This document shows, one piece after another, positions 34,001 through 43,013 of a stretch of 64,000 bases of DNA (the first letter of the stretch is position 1; the number at the start of each line of letters is the position of its first letter). The position numbers were made by a program, and so were the translations under genes. This DNA comes from Rhodocollybia butyracea (taxonomy: Eukaryota; Basidiomycota; Agaricomycetes; Agaricales; Omphalotaceae), in assembly GCA_015501585.1 (NCBI GenBank), contig JADNRY010000002.1, positions 186,001 to 250,000 of the forward strand, given 5' to 3'. The notes under the pieces are model-generated. The model was not told the origin of the DNA. It saw only the letters and a list, made by a program, of their open reading frames with translations, and did no database searches.

Positions 34001-35297
34001 AGAAGAACTTAGCTTCTCCTTTCCCAAACACTATCGTCAACCCTCTCGCATCCAGTTTTGATATCGAAACCAAGTCCGACGCCACCTTTGGTGCATGGAG
34101 AGCACCTTCAAATGTCACTTCTACTGTGGTTCCATCATTCCTAGTGAAGAACTTCCTGGCACGGCCGTATCCGACGACGTCCAAGACCGTTGATACTTCC
34201 GAAGATCTGCTGGTACGGGAACACGGTGTATAAGTCAGGAAGTCTGACTTATTTCTGAAGAAGTGGTCTGTGGCTCCTGAATCCGCATAGGTTTCTCCTG
34301 CCGATGCGCTCGCAATAGCTGAGAGAGCATAGTGCTGGGTGAGTTCTCCGACAACCGCCGTGTTTGCTGCTGAAGTCGGCGCAGGCGCACTCGGTCCCTG
34401 ATCCTTCTTCCCTCGCCACCACGACGGGTACTGTCCTTCTCTCCCTCCCCCTTTCCTAAAACATTCTTCGGCAACGTGTCCAGACCGCAAGCAATTCGGG
34501 TTTGTGCACTTCTTGTCTGGGTTCTTCAGCGGTGTTCCCTGTCGCTCGAGGTGCTCAATCCGATTCTGGAGCGCCACAATGAGGTTATCTCTAGCAAGGT
34601 TTGCTTGGGGTAGGTTTGCTCCTGGTACAGCTGCATCGGGTCGATTATTGCTCCTGGAATACTGATACGTGATATGCTGGATCACGGCCGAAGATGTAGC
34701 AAAGGTGGTGGGATTAGCCATGATGTTTTGCATTATGGTGTCGAAGGCCACAGTTGGGAATGCCGCAAGGATAAGTTCTCGGAAGATAGTGTCCTGCACG
34801 TCATTTCCTGCGTCTATCGCCTCCTTCCTGAGCTCCCGGAGTGTTTTGAAGAAGCTATCCAGCGTCTCGTTGTCGCGGAAGATATGGTTCCTGAGGCGTC
34901 GCATGGTATGGGTTTTGCGCATATCGTCGGTCTTGCCAAATTCGTTCATCAAGTAGGTCAAGACCTCGTTGGCATTTTTGCTGTCAACATCTGGGACTAG
35001 GGAAGGTAGATCCGAGACGTATGCTTCAATCAACCCTTTTGCTCTGTCATTTCTGAAGATCCACTCTCCTAGTGATGGTACCGTGGAGTACACTGGTGTC
35101 GGACCAGGCTCTGGCGCTCCGGGCGTAAGAGGGGGTCGTGAGATCGTACCATCCGTGTATCCAATGATACCCTGGCTCCTGAGTGCGTTTTTGATTCTTC
35201 GTTCTATAGGTGCCCACGATAGGCGTACTCCCCCATCGAATTTTTGGTCTTCGGGGATTTCAGGGATAGGCGGTGGAATCGCGCCGTTGCTAGACAT
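31071..35297 (-). CDS. copia Gag-Pol polyprotein, intact 1,408 residues
   Basis: A single frame from ATG 35297 to the stop at 31071. The Gag region (UBN2-like) contains DDMRKTHTMRRLRNHIF, then a zinc knuckle CTNPNCLRSGHVAEEC (C-x4-C-x4-H-x4-C spacing). The aspartic protease has YADSGATDHFF. The integrase has the HHCC region WHRRFGHAG..CGPCLVGQ and DDE residues in HIDLTGP, RVDGGKEFTG and AANGVAERKHG. Reverse transcriptase has LVVNGGKQVEGVDFFEVFA, WQIDFASAYLNADMKEEMYV and the catalytic YTDDTLGG (usually YVDD in copia). RNase H has TYGDANHAACIDTRRSVSG and STTESEYIA, and ends with SEDNLADILTKPL. Domain order protease-integrase-RT-RNase H is that of Ty1/copia. All catalytic residues I could check are present. 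Confidence 0.96.
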   Translation of the reverse strand: MSSNGAIPPPIPEIPEDQKFDGGVRLSWAPIERRIKNALRSQGIIGYTDGTISRPPLTPGAPEPGPTPVYSTVPSLGEWIFRNDRAKGLIEAYVSDLPSLVPDVDSKNANEVLTYLMNEFGKTDDMRKTHTMRRLRNHIFRDNETLDSFFKTLRELRKEAIDAGNDVQDTIFRELILAAFPTVAFDTIMQNIMANPTTFATSSAVIQHITYQYSRSNNRPDAAVPGANLPQANLARDNLIVALQNRIEHLERQGTPLKNPDKKCTNPNCLRSGHVAEECFRKGGGREGQYPSWWRGKKDQGPSAPAPTSAANTAVVGELTQHYALSAIASASAGETYADSGATDHFFRNKSDFLTYTPCSRTSRSSEVSTVLDVVGYGRARKFFTRNDGTTVEVTFEGALHAPKVASDLVSISKLDARGLTIVFGKGEAKFFLEDGSHFLTGHGTGGLYRLPEKMTTAMTVRSLDRPVGLQGWHRRFGHAGVTRIKMAVEKGLVDGLKIVGEEEHPSCGPCLVGQAKRRPFDGKTTVESKLLERIHIDLTGPMRTRALGGFYYSMPIIDGHSAMTKDYYLPNKEATSTLAAVTKYKALAENETGEKLLAVRVDGGKEFTGELWRNWAEKHGIRLEVIPAYSSAANGVAERKHGVTFDHVRTILFESGLPPYLWTYACAYIVYTENLLPASRTGFQIPAQMWYKQRMDVAHLRPFGAFAYATIVNGEPGKLDPRAVPGRMVGYGERGVYLLYLSSGRVVASRDVSFDEKVVSSLPPAGGESEVDDDGDPELNNTATLKPADVKEETIEPNSVVPNIPVKSPQDQPAPELRRSLRNRNPSAIAIASREFEKRERNSNQDWATTTKHPRANFAMLAENLPTELDSTFNAAFSAVGLPPVPKSYSKAMEDPERWMPAIKKEIQRMKEFNVFGELQDPPPGATILNPLWVFAHKLDGSGNIVDEKARLVVNGGKQVEGVDFFEVFAAVLRFESLRILIAVWVSLGYFIWQIDFASAYLNADMKEEMYVRPPEGFEGRGTGKVMRMKKSVYGSMQAGRNWWKQLDGTYTDLGYTRSRADQCVRSRKQSSGETMTGTYTDDTLGGSSTKEEMARAKEEIGSRYRIKETDTVQFALGMRLVHDREAGTATLSMPAYWDQLLTKFGLQDLKPKSTPYPPGLVLSKEQSPKTEEDRQFMHDKPYGELLGGIQFGQGACRPDMAYETNDLSRFCQDPGPAHWHALIHLCRYIIGTKHLGITFRRLKEGLKPRTYGDANHAACIDTRRSVSGVLTMLAGGPVFWMSKRQDVVSISTTESEYIAYGKGAQQAKWVHNFLSEIGYPPSLPSDLYADNKSAIAISENPRFHQRVKHIDIRYHFLRDLVEKGEVKIHYVPSEDNLADILTKPLGTTLHRRIVGMMGMENDDARD

Positions 35298-35394
35298 TTT
35301 GAAGTTCGTTGTGTTTGTTATTCGGGTGCGTGTTATGTTATGCGTATTATCAGTGATTTTGTATTAGATTTAGCAGGAGGCGGGGCCCATAACC

Positions 35395-35761
35395 TGTAAA
35401 CTAGTAAGTACAATCTCCCAGGAACACGTCGAGTGATTCAACTATGTATTAGAAAGTAGACGATACCTGTAAACTAGTAAGTACAATCTCTAATAAAGCT
35501 AACGTGAGTAAACTAGTAAAGGTAAGTAAGAAGAATACGCACCCCAGGAACACGTCGAGTGATTCAACTGGGGTGCTACATCGTAAGTAGTCGAGATTAA
35601 ATACGCCTGCGCGGTAGATAGAAAGAGCAAGGAAAATAATGGAATAATGTTGAAGACTATTAAGGAATAAAGAAGGTGAAAGGAAAAAGACTCATCCCTA
35701 TACTTATTCCGGGTGTACGATGGCGGGACTTCTCCAACCCGAACCGCAATACTCTGCGACA
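35395..35761 (-). repeat. 5' LTR of the copia element (367 bp)
   Basis: Matches 30699-31065. It is followed on the minus strand by the presumed tRNA-Met half-molecule primer site. Confidence 0.92.
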
Positions 35762-36390
35762 GACCATAGTCTAGGTTTCCAGATGTTTGTGGGGCGGGGT
35801 CATTCCCTCAAACCGAAAGGCATGAGGAACCTCCGCAAACCCCTCAAGGCCTTTGTACCAGACCGAGACTGGAAGATAAATAAAATAGGATTCGTTTTTG
35901 TTGTTCCTATTGGGTATAAGGCTGAAGTTGAGGTGCCTCAGAAGCGCTTTTTCGATATGGATTTCTTTACATTGGAAGTGGATGTCCCATCTAGCGCATG
36001 TGTGTCCATCCTTCATCTCTTTTTTCGGTCTGTTCGCTGATATGTAGATCAATACTTTACCCGTGAAGAGAGATGTCCGGACGGCGATGATAGTGATAGT
36101 GATAGTGATATTGAAACGGAAGAAGAGGAATTGAGTGATAACGAATAGTTTGGCATTTGAATTTGATCCTTCTTTGATTAAATCTCGCCAGTCTGGGAGT
36201 CCATTCTCTAGTTCCTCCATCATACCGTTTGTATGATGTGGTTTCAATGGACTTCAGTGGACTTGACGAGGGTTGTAGCCTCGCCGCCGTTCTCTAGTTG
36301 GTAGTAATACTGAGGTAGTCACATTTCACACCTACAGCATTTCACACCTACAGCTTAGTTCACAACAGTATTCCTGAAGCCATTGGGACC

Positions 36391-38278
36391 TCAAACCGTG
36401 CGGTGAATTGACGAAGAAGGTGCAGCTACTGGATAGTCCTCTTCCCTTGGAACTGTAAGGACTGTGCCCCACTCAAAGTCCTCGTCATCAATGATCGTGG
36501 ACAATATACAACTGTCTGTCGACGAGGTGGGTGATGCAATGGAGTCCTCCCTCTCTTGTCTCCTTAGATCCGGGTTGGCCGTGGTGTCCACCTCGAGAGG
36601 ATCCCACCCAAAACCCTGATCAACGACTATGGATAATATACCATCGTCCGCCGCTGCATTAGCTGATGCAACGGTGAGTTGTCCGAGAACCGAAAGGTCA
36701 TCCTCGCATTTTCGGAGATGTAATATGAAGCGAGAGGTCAAGAGGCCCGAAAGGCTGGATAAAAAGGAAATGGTAAACTCATGGACTGCGAAGAAGGGTC
36801 AAATGATTGCATACGGGAGCGTAAAGGCTACATACAACGGATTAGCACGAGTATAAATCACACGTTGCATTCACTCACAATTGAGGGCTCTTTGATAGAA
36901 ACCAGGCTGGAATGGATAAGTTGATTTCGATACATGGCTGGAACTTCGTGTCTTACCGGGGCACACTGGAACATAGAAGGGACGTCAGAAAGCTGGACGG
37001 TGTGGTTTCTGAGCTACACATACAAAATTCAGAACCACTGCACCTATCGTAAACACCGACATAAAACTATAAAAAATGGTTGTATTTTCAAGTGCACCCT
37101 CGTGTGGTTCAAAGGAGAAGATACCTAAAATAGAGGATCCCTGATGAAATCACTGTTAATGCATTTGTTCACTCGGGGAATTTACATTAGCTTACCTTGC
37201 TCAAACGTTATATGCCAGAACCCTCTCCTCCGCGCCTCGTTATTCGGAGATTTATTACGCTCTTTAAGCGTTTGAATACATCGTACGAAAGTCAGCGTTG
37301 CAGAGGAGAACTCAAAAACGACCACTAGTATTGAAAACACCTCGTTCACTAAAGGGAGAGAGGAGTCAGGTTTTCTCACTAAAGACTTGCATGTAAGTAC
37401 CTCTGATAAAACAAAAACATCAGATTTAGAGCACAATATGGACCAACTTGCTCACATTGGGAGTGGTGATGCGCCTATGCATTTCAAGCCAGGTATATGC
37501 GACTACACCGAATCACAAATGGGAACAGAGTTGAATGGAGAAGATACTCACTATGTCCAATGCGATGCATATGAAACCCAGAGTCCCCAGATATATAATG
37601 ACGATGCGTCTTCGTCCCCAAACCGCGTAGGTTCGAGCGGTAAAAGAAACTAGATATTGTTCGAATTGGGCGCGTAAGTAGGTAAGAGCTCATGTAGAGG
37701 CATACATATTATTGCAGTGCGGCCCAAGACACTCAGGGCCCCGATAACCTTGTACCAAGTATCGCAGCTGTGCAACATTGACATGAGCAAAGGATGAGAA
37801 CCGAGAACTGAAACTTGACGCGACTGTATAGGATCATTATCAATGACACGAGTTTCACAGGCTAAACCTCTTCTTACCCTTTCGTTATGGATGTTCGAAA
37901 TGGCTAGGACATATAACACGTTGGCCAGCAACGCGTAATGACAAAGAATGTATACTATAGTAGATATTCGGATTTTGGAGCCCCAGATGTACTTGACCTA
38001 TACAAGCATCATAATGAATCAGGAATGAGAATTCGTCGATAGTAACGTTCTAACGATTACCTCCATTGGTAGCATCAAAAACCAGTCATACCAGACGAGG
38101 ACTAGGAAGATATCGTCTGTGAGATATGAAAATTTGCATTGGGCGTAAACTCACCGATGCTAGCATATTGAAGGCCAAACTCCACAGGACTGGATAAAGC
38201 GATAAAGCGATAAAGGGGGAGAGACGTGCAAGAATCGGAATGGACTTACCCTGTACCAGCCAAGACTGAGGAGGGCAT
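36391..38278 (-). CDS. DUF6533-type seven-helix membrane protein
   Basis: Multi-exon gene rebuilt by splicing from ATG 38278: MPSSVLAGTG, PVEFGLQYASI, DDIFLVLVWYDWFLMLPMEV (the DUF6533 signature), KYIWGSKIRISTIVYILCHY, SCDTWYKVIGALSVLGRTAI, ARTYAVWGRRRIVIIYLGTL and HIPGLKCIGASPLP. FSILVVVFEFSSATLTFVRC, RRRGFWHITFEQG, FMSVFTIGAVVLNF and LSGLLTSRFILHLRKCED complete the membrane part. A polar C-terminal tail of ~100 residues includes RRQEREDSIASPTSSTDSC. About ten exons of 30-350 nt, all with GT..AG introns. These basidiomycete proteins have about seven membrane helices and unknown function. The last exon and its 3' flank were copied to 16343-16782. Confidence 0.85.
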
Positions 38279-38940
38279 TTATGGCAAGAGCAAAAGGACA
38301 GAACTCATGGAGCTGGCTATTTGTACTGCCTGATGTTTGTCAACTGCCGCCGAACTATCAGTGACAGGCGAGTATCGGATATTTTACAATTTCAAGTGCC
38401 ACAGCCCCAGGGCCGTACGACCATTTGCCATTGGCTGAAGCTGCAAGCATCAGAGGATCTGCTACAGTAGGCCACAGTCTGCTAATAAGCACTCGTTTGA
38501 GGGCGAGAAGGGGCGAGACTAGGTGAAATGGATTGATTAATCTAGCCCGGGGGTCCCGGTCACAACTTACTGTTCTTATATACAAAGTCCTGCCTCCCAA
38601 AGGATATCACTGCCACCACGGTCCACCATCGATTAATATTTGACGAGCCTGAGCCACAAGCCTTTCGGTTTCCGCGGACGTTTACCAAGTCGACGAATCA
38701 CTTTTTGCCCGTACTTGCAGCTACTTGCGTAGTAAAAAAAAAAAACTTGCAGTAGTGAATAAGTTTGCAAAGAGACATCACTACTAGGAGTTGATCTGAC
38801 GCCGAGTTGCCGGTTCTCACGATCACTGTTCTCGGAACGTTGTCGAGATCTCCTCGAGTTCATCGTCTTATATCCACCATTGGATGGCCTTGTTTAATAC
38901 CCGTCATATCTCCTACATTTGCTAGTTATAATCCAAAATC
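38279..38940. other. divergent promoter region
   Basis: Lies between the DUF6533 gene and the Bud6 gene and serves as 5' region for both. It has an A run at 38734-38744. No other element was recognised. Confidence 0.5.
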
Positions 38941-41876
38941 ATGTCAAATAACGGTCAGAGCCGACAGTCTTCTTCATCAGCTCGTAGTAGTTCAAGGCCC
39001 GGAACCAGTGTTTGTTGTTTATAGCCACTTTTTGGTCCTTTTCATTGATAAATTCAATTCTAGCCTGCTGTTGAATCGGCTGTTACTCGTCTTTTGGTCT
39101 CAATCAAGCAGCTACTTGAGGCACTTACGCAATGGAGTACACTCAAAGTTGACGAGGCTCATGTGAGCGACGTATATGTCCGACTAGGAAATGATTTCAA
39201 CGCTGCAGTAGCAGCATTTGGTGCTTTTAACATTGACATGAGGTGCGCAATTAAAACCGCTAGAACTCGGGATGATTTGCTGATGATTAATCCAGCGAAC
39301 TCATGTCAGTTCCAGAGGATCTGCGCAACGTTCTGGAGCAATGTTTAGCTGAAGATGCCACAACAGAAAACCTCGAGCTCTATCTTCCAAATGTACGCCA
39401 GATAATTACTGGTTTGCTTCAAGGCTACGCGGCAAGCAATCTAGTTATCGGCGTATCGTCTCCGACCACAAACACCGCTCTGATCAGTCTGGTCACGAGA
39501 GAACCGAGAGCCGATCTTCTCGTTCGAAATCACATCGGAAGCAGCTTTCTCGGGCTTTGGAAGGTGAACGTGATAGCCGTCGTCCTGGTTCTACTTCCTC
39601 AGGTCGGAGGCGGGATACTTCTTCAAGTCAAACAACGGATTCCTCTTTTGTTGGTGGATTTTCGCCATCCATCGCCGAGTCGCATTTCGAACCTAATGAT
39701 TTTTCTAATAATGATGATAATCAAACACCCTCGTCCCCTGAACGTCCTCAGTCTCCTCCTCCACGAATGTTATCACCTCCTCCAGCCCCATCCGTTCCTC
39801 CCAGTGTCAAACGTTATTCATTAGTGGATAGACCCTCCCCTCCCAACGTCGTGATAGTAGAGCCAGCTAGCCCGGATCCAGAACGATCTGATGCTGAAGC
39901 CCAGGCCAACGGGATTCTTTCACCACCTACACCACCGTATTCGCCTCCTTTGGACGCATCACAGGCACCAGCGATGGCCAGTTCACTCGCGGCATTGAAG
40001 CAGAGTGACGCTCTCGAACGAAGAGCATCTAAACGATTTTCTACCTATAACATCTCGAAAATGACGGGTGTAACTGGCCGTCCTGGGCGACATCCATCCA
40101 CAGACCTTCATTGGCAGCTTCTTCTGCTCTGACTCCAGGTGAATTGGCTGTTCTTACTGAAGTAGATGATGAGGAGTCGTCGTCAGTAACTTTAGATCGA
40201 GAAGGAAGCGCCAGGCCAAAGCCAGCCACTCCAGATCGAGATGCTAATCCACCTGTACCTCCGCTACCTTCCACGCCTTCGAGAACGCCAGAGCCTTCCG
40301 CATCACCCGAACTTGTCTCTCCTCATCCAAGTGTTCAGGATGCCAAGAGAAGGCCCGAGTCTGGTAAAATGACTGTTTTTCTTCAGCTTGGAAGGGAAGT
40401 CAAAAAGACGTCCTTGGAGCCTGGGCTTTCCTTTTCCTCTTTGCGAATGCTGTTCGTTGATAAATTTTCGTATAACCCGGGACAGGAAAATTTCCCTGCT
40501 ATATACATCCGTGATCCTTCAAGCGGTGTGCAGTACGAGTTGGAGGATATGGATGAAGTCAAAGATAAATGCTTATTGTCTCTGAACATTGAACGTATGT
40601 CTTTTGCTTGCGCCCCATGGTTTCGTGTTTACATATTTTCAAATGCAGCTCTGGACCAGATCAAGCAGCATATTGATATTCAGATATCCACCCTTTCTCA
40701 AGACATCAAAGAGCTTAAATCTGTAGTCCATCAGCGACAATCCATCCACATCCCCAATATAGTGTCGTCTCCAATAGCGGAGAGTACACCTGCGCCAAAT
40801 CGACCCACCGACAAACAGTTTCAGCACGTTGCTCGACGATTGTCTCGATTCGTGAGTAGCGTAAATGATACACCCTCACAATCATCCATTCCCGCTTCAT
40901 CCGGTGGCTCTTTCTTCCCGCAGACAACTCTGCAAGCGCAGATGACCGGAGGCTCAATCCTCTCGGACTATTCTACTCGTGTCGTTGGTGACCTCAAGAC
41001 GCAGTTTGACGAGGTGCAAAATCTGCGAAGGGACTTGGGCATCATGCGCCAGCTTTACACTGAGTTCATGAAACAGACCAAGGAGTCGTTGGGGACGCTT
41101 CGTACGCAGACGCAGTCCGTAAAGCAGCTCGCGACCGCCAACGTGGGTGGCTCCAGGGCATTTATAGATTCCGGCAAACAGAAACTTGACGTTCGTACTC
41201 AAAACGTGCTTACAGAGGTCGAGCGTCTACAGGACACTGTCGAGAGTCTGAAAGATGATGTCTTGAAGCGGCAGATTACACCGAAAGCTCTCCATATCAA
41301 GTCCGTTAAGAGGGACATGGACTCCACCGCTGCAGAGTTGGAAAGTCTGAGAGAGCACATCAAAACCGTTAAGCCGATGTGGAAGAAGACGTGGGCGGAG
41401 GAGCTGCAGAACATTGTGGAGGAACAGCAATTCCTTACACACCAAGAGGAGTTCCTCGGCGACCTCTTGGAGGATTATAAGGGAGTGGTGGAAATTTACG
41501 GGCACGTGGAGCAGGTTATCAATCTACGTTCAGCAGGATCTGGAAGACGAATCAACGGTCGGGGTTCAAACCTCCAGCATCGGATGATGGTGGGCAGAGT
41601 CTCACTAATGTCATGATGGAAATCAGAACTGCCTCAGTCGATCCGGAGAAACGAATGAAGGCTATTGAAGCAAGCCAAAAGAGCCGCCAAAAGGACTTGT
41701 CGAATCGAGGGGACGAGATGCTCGGAGAGCTAACGGACTTTGTGGCTGGGAAGAAGCTGAAGATGACAGGAGGCGCGGAAGAGGCAGAGAGGGTTCGTCA
41801 AAAGAGGAGCGAGATGACTTTGAAAGCGATGTTTACAGGTTCGGACATTTCGCCAATGGGTGGGGATATGATCTAG
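38941..41876 (+). CDS. BUD6: Bud6/AIP3 actin-interacting polarity protein
   Basis: ATG 38941 opens MSNNGQSRQSSSSARSSSRP. Introns are placed at 39010-39063, 39243-39295, 39393-39436, 40068-40117 and 40595-40648. The N-terminal domain has AVESAVTRLLVSIKQLLEAL and SVPEDLRNVLEQCLAEDA. A long Ser/Pro-rich linker follows (SPPPRMLSPPPAPSVPPS). The AIP3 core begins FLQLGREVKKTSLEPGLSFS and continues through YELEDMDEVKDKCLLSL, QIKQHIDIQISTLSQDIKEL and a long coiled coil (ELESLREHIKTVKPMWKKTW), ending GKKLKMTGGAEEAERVRQKR. Bud6 binds actin and stimulates formin at growing tips. The frame changes near 41525-41565 before GFKPPASDDG, requiring an unusually short intron or a frameshift. Confidence 0.9.
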
Positions 41877-42749
41877 TTGTGGGGGTGAGTTGCAATTCCG
41901 TATTAGTGACCTTTTTCTTCGCTTTCACCTTATGCGGTAATCTCTTGTTTTTTTCCTGACATTCTATATGTATCCTATAGTTTTCGTTATATATCACTAT
42001 TAGTAGCGGAAACGGCGAGCTGCAGGTTAATGGAACTGAATGCACTACTGTACTGAGAATCCACCACCGGATCTGGTGACAGCAATCTGAGGAGTGATGC
42101 CAGTAGTTGCGCCAACGGTAAGTAGCTACATAGGAACAGCTAACACAGTCATACCTAACTTAGCAGGGATGCAGGCTGGAACAGAACTTGGTTGCTGCCC
42201 TTGTTGGTTTCACAGTGCTCGGTCCGACGCTGAATCGAGAAAGTAGTTGAGTTCGCAACCCAATACAAGAATTACCCAGAGTCTCTAGAACTGGACATAA
42301 CCGAGGCACCCCTGGCTCCGGGTACAGTTTTTCGTGGTGGTGCTAAATGTCTCATCGTCTGGCGCCAGCGCTCGAGGGTGGAAGAGTCGGGGAGGAAAGG
42401 AGGAAAGGCTCAAATATTTATTTTCGATTTTAAGTATAAATTCAACATGTATATTCTTCGGCCTCTCAAAAATATAGCACAACTCCGGCCCGATGTTCAA
42501 CTCAGGGCGTCGGCATAATGATAAGACTCCTGTGGCAAAATTGCGTCGGCATAGATATAAGCGTCCTTCGAGCGCATAATATAGATATGTATCTATCCCG
42601 AGGGCCGATTGGCATAGATTAATGATTTTGACACTGTTAGGTTATGCTACTACACTCCGTCCGTTGTATGCTGTATACTTCCCAAAATGAGCTCGCCGTT
42701 GACAAACACACATTCCTCTACCTTCTACTGCTGTATCGCCCCCCGAAAG
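41877..42749. other. intergenic, no gene recognised
   Basis: 3' region of the Bud6 gene followed by sequence with only short frames. No repeat or RNA gene was seen. Confidence 0.45.
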
Positions 42750-43013
42750 ATGTGCTATGTGCTAAATCCCTGTGAAAGGTGTGGGCACTGCACGATGTTG
42801 TATCCCATCGAATACAACAAATACGGTTCATTTTCCTCGTTTTCCCTGTCTGGAGGTTGTACCGCAGAGTTCTTAATTAATGCTATACATTTGTTTAGAT
42901 GTGAATTACCTACCTGCTCGCGCATCCAATCCCATAAGCAAGGTTGTCCTCGGTACAGCCCTGCAACCTCTGCTTGCGACCAGAGGCTTGATTTGACATG
43001 GAACAGACACTGA
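42750..43013 (+). CDS. possible small cysteine-rich protein
   Basis: A short frame begins MCYVLNPCERCGHCTMLYPI. A likely intron (ending at about 42899, atttgtttag) separates it from CELPTCSRIQSHKQGC and a C-terminus ending LDLTWNRH. The C-x2-C-G-H..C pattern followed by a second Cys/His cluster (C..TC..S..H..GC) recalls short cytosolic Cys-rich proteins common in basidiomycetes, but I cannot name the family firmly. An upstream in-frame ATG at 42687 is an alternative start. No signal peptide. It could be non-coding. Confidence 0.35.
   Translation: MCYVLNPCERCGHCTMLYPIEYNKYGSFSSFSLSGGCTAEFLINAIHLFRCELPTCSRIQSHKQGCPRYSPATSACDQRLDLTWNRH

Larger units (their letters stand above)
30699..35761 (-). 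mobile_element. full-length Ty1/copia LTR retrotransposon
   Basis: The element is 5,063 bp with 367-bp LTRs at 30699-31065 and 35395-35761 (TG..CA) and a 5-bp target duplication GACCA (30694-30698 and 35762-35766). On the minus strand the sequence right after the 5' LTR is GGTTATGGGCCC. This is complementary to the anticodon arm of initiator tRNA-Met, the half-tRNA primer type known from copia elements. Before the 3' LTR lies the purine-rich GGACTAGGGGAG. One uninterrupted polyprotein frame fills the interior. LTRs appear identical by eye, so the insertion is recent and the element may be active. Confidence 0.95.
29390..36148 (+). pseudogene. Crinkler-type P-loop NTPase gene, degenerate and split by a copia element
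   Basis: Pieces are read in order: PLAIKLWLLTNGKMLVLEHY and PKALTIVKSLSLSWDSA, a frame break, then LLITGNPGTG | KTTCLWYLLIIAL (Walker A, split by an intron). VVLFYHHRLFVLTE follows, a stop or shift, then LVDLDKAVTDL, KEGLTATHIFASPMYEDF, and KMYDLFPATSMLAVSRSWAF. NNPAFDSFVHGDH reaches the element at 30698; after it SLGFQMFVGRGHSLK, NKIGFVFVVPIGYKAEVEVP and an acidic tail ending at 36148 continue the same protein. This resembles agaricomycete Crinkler/CRN-like proteins with a P-loop domain. Several frame disruptions plus the 5-kb insertion make it a pseudogene. The N-terminal header is eroded, and the exact start is unknown. Confidence 0.68.
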
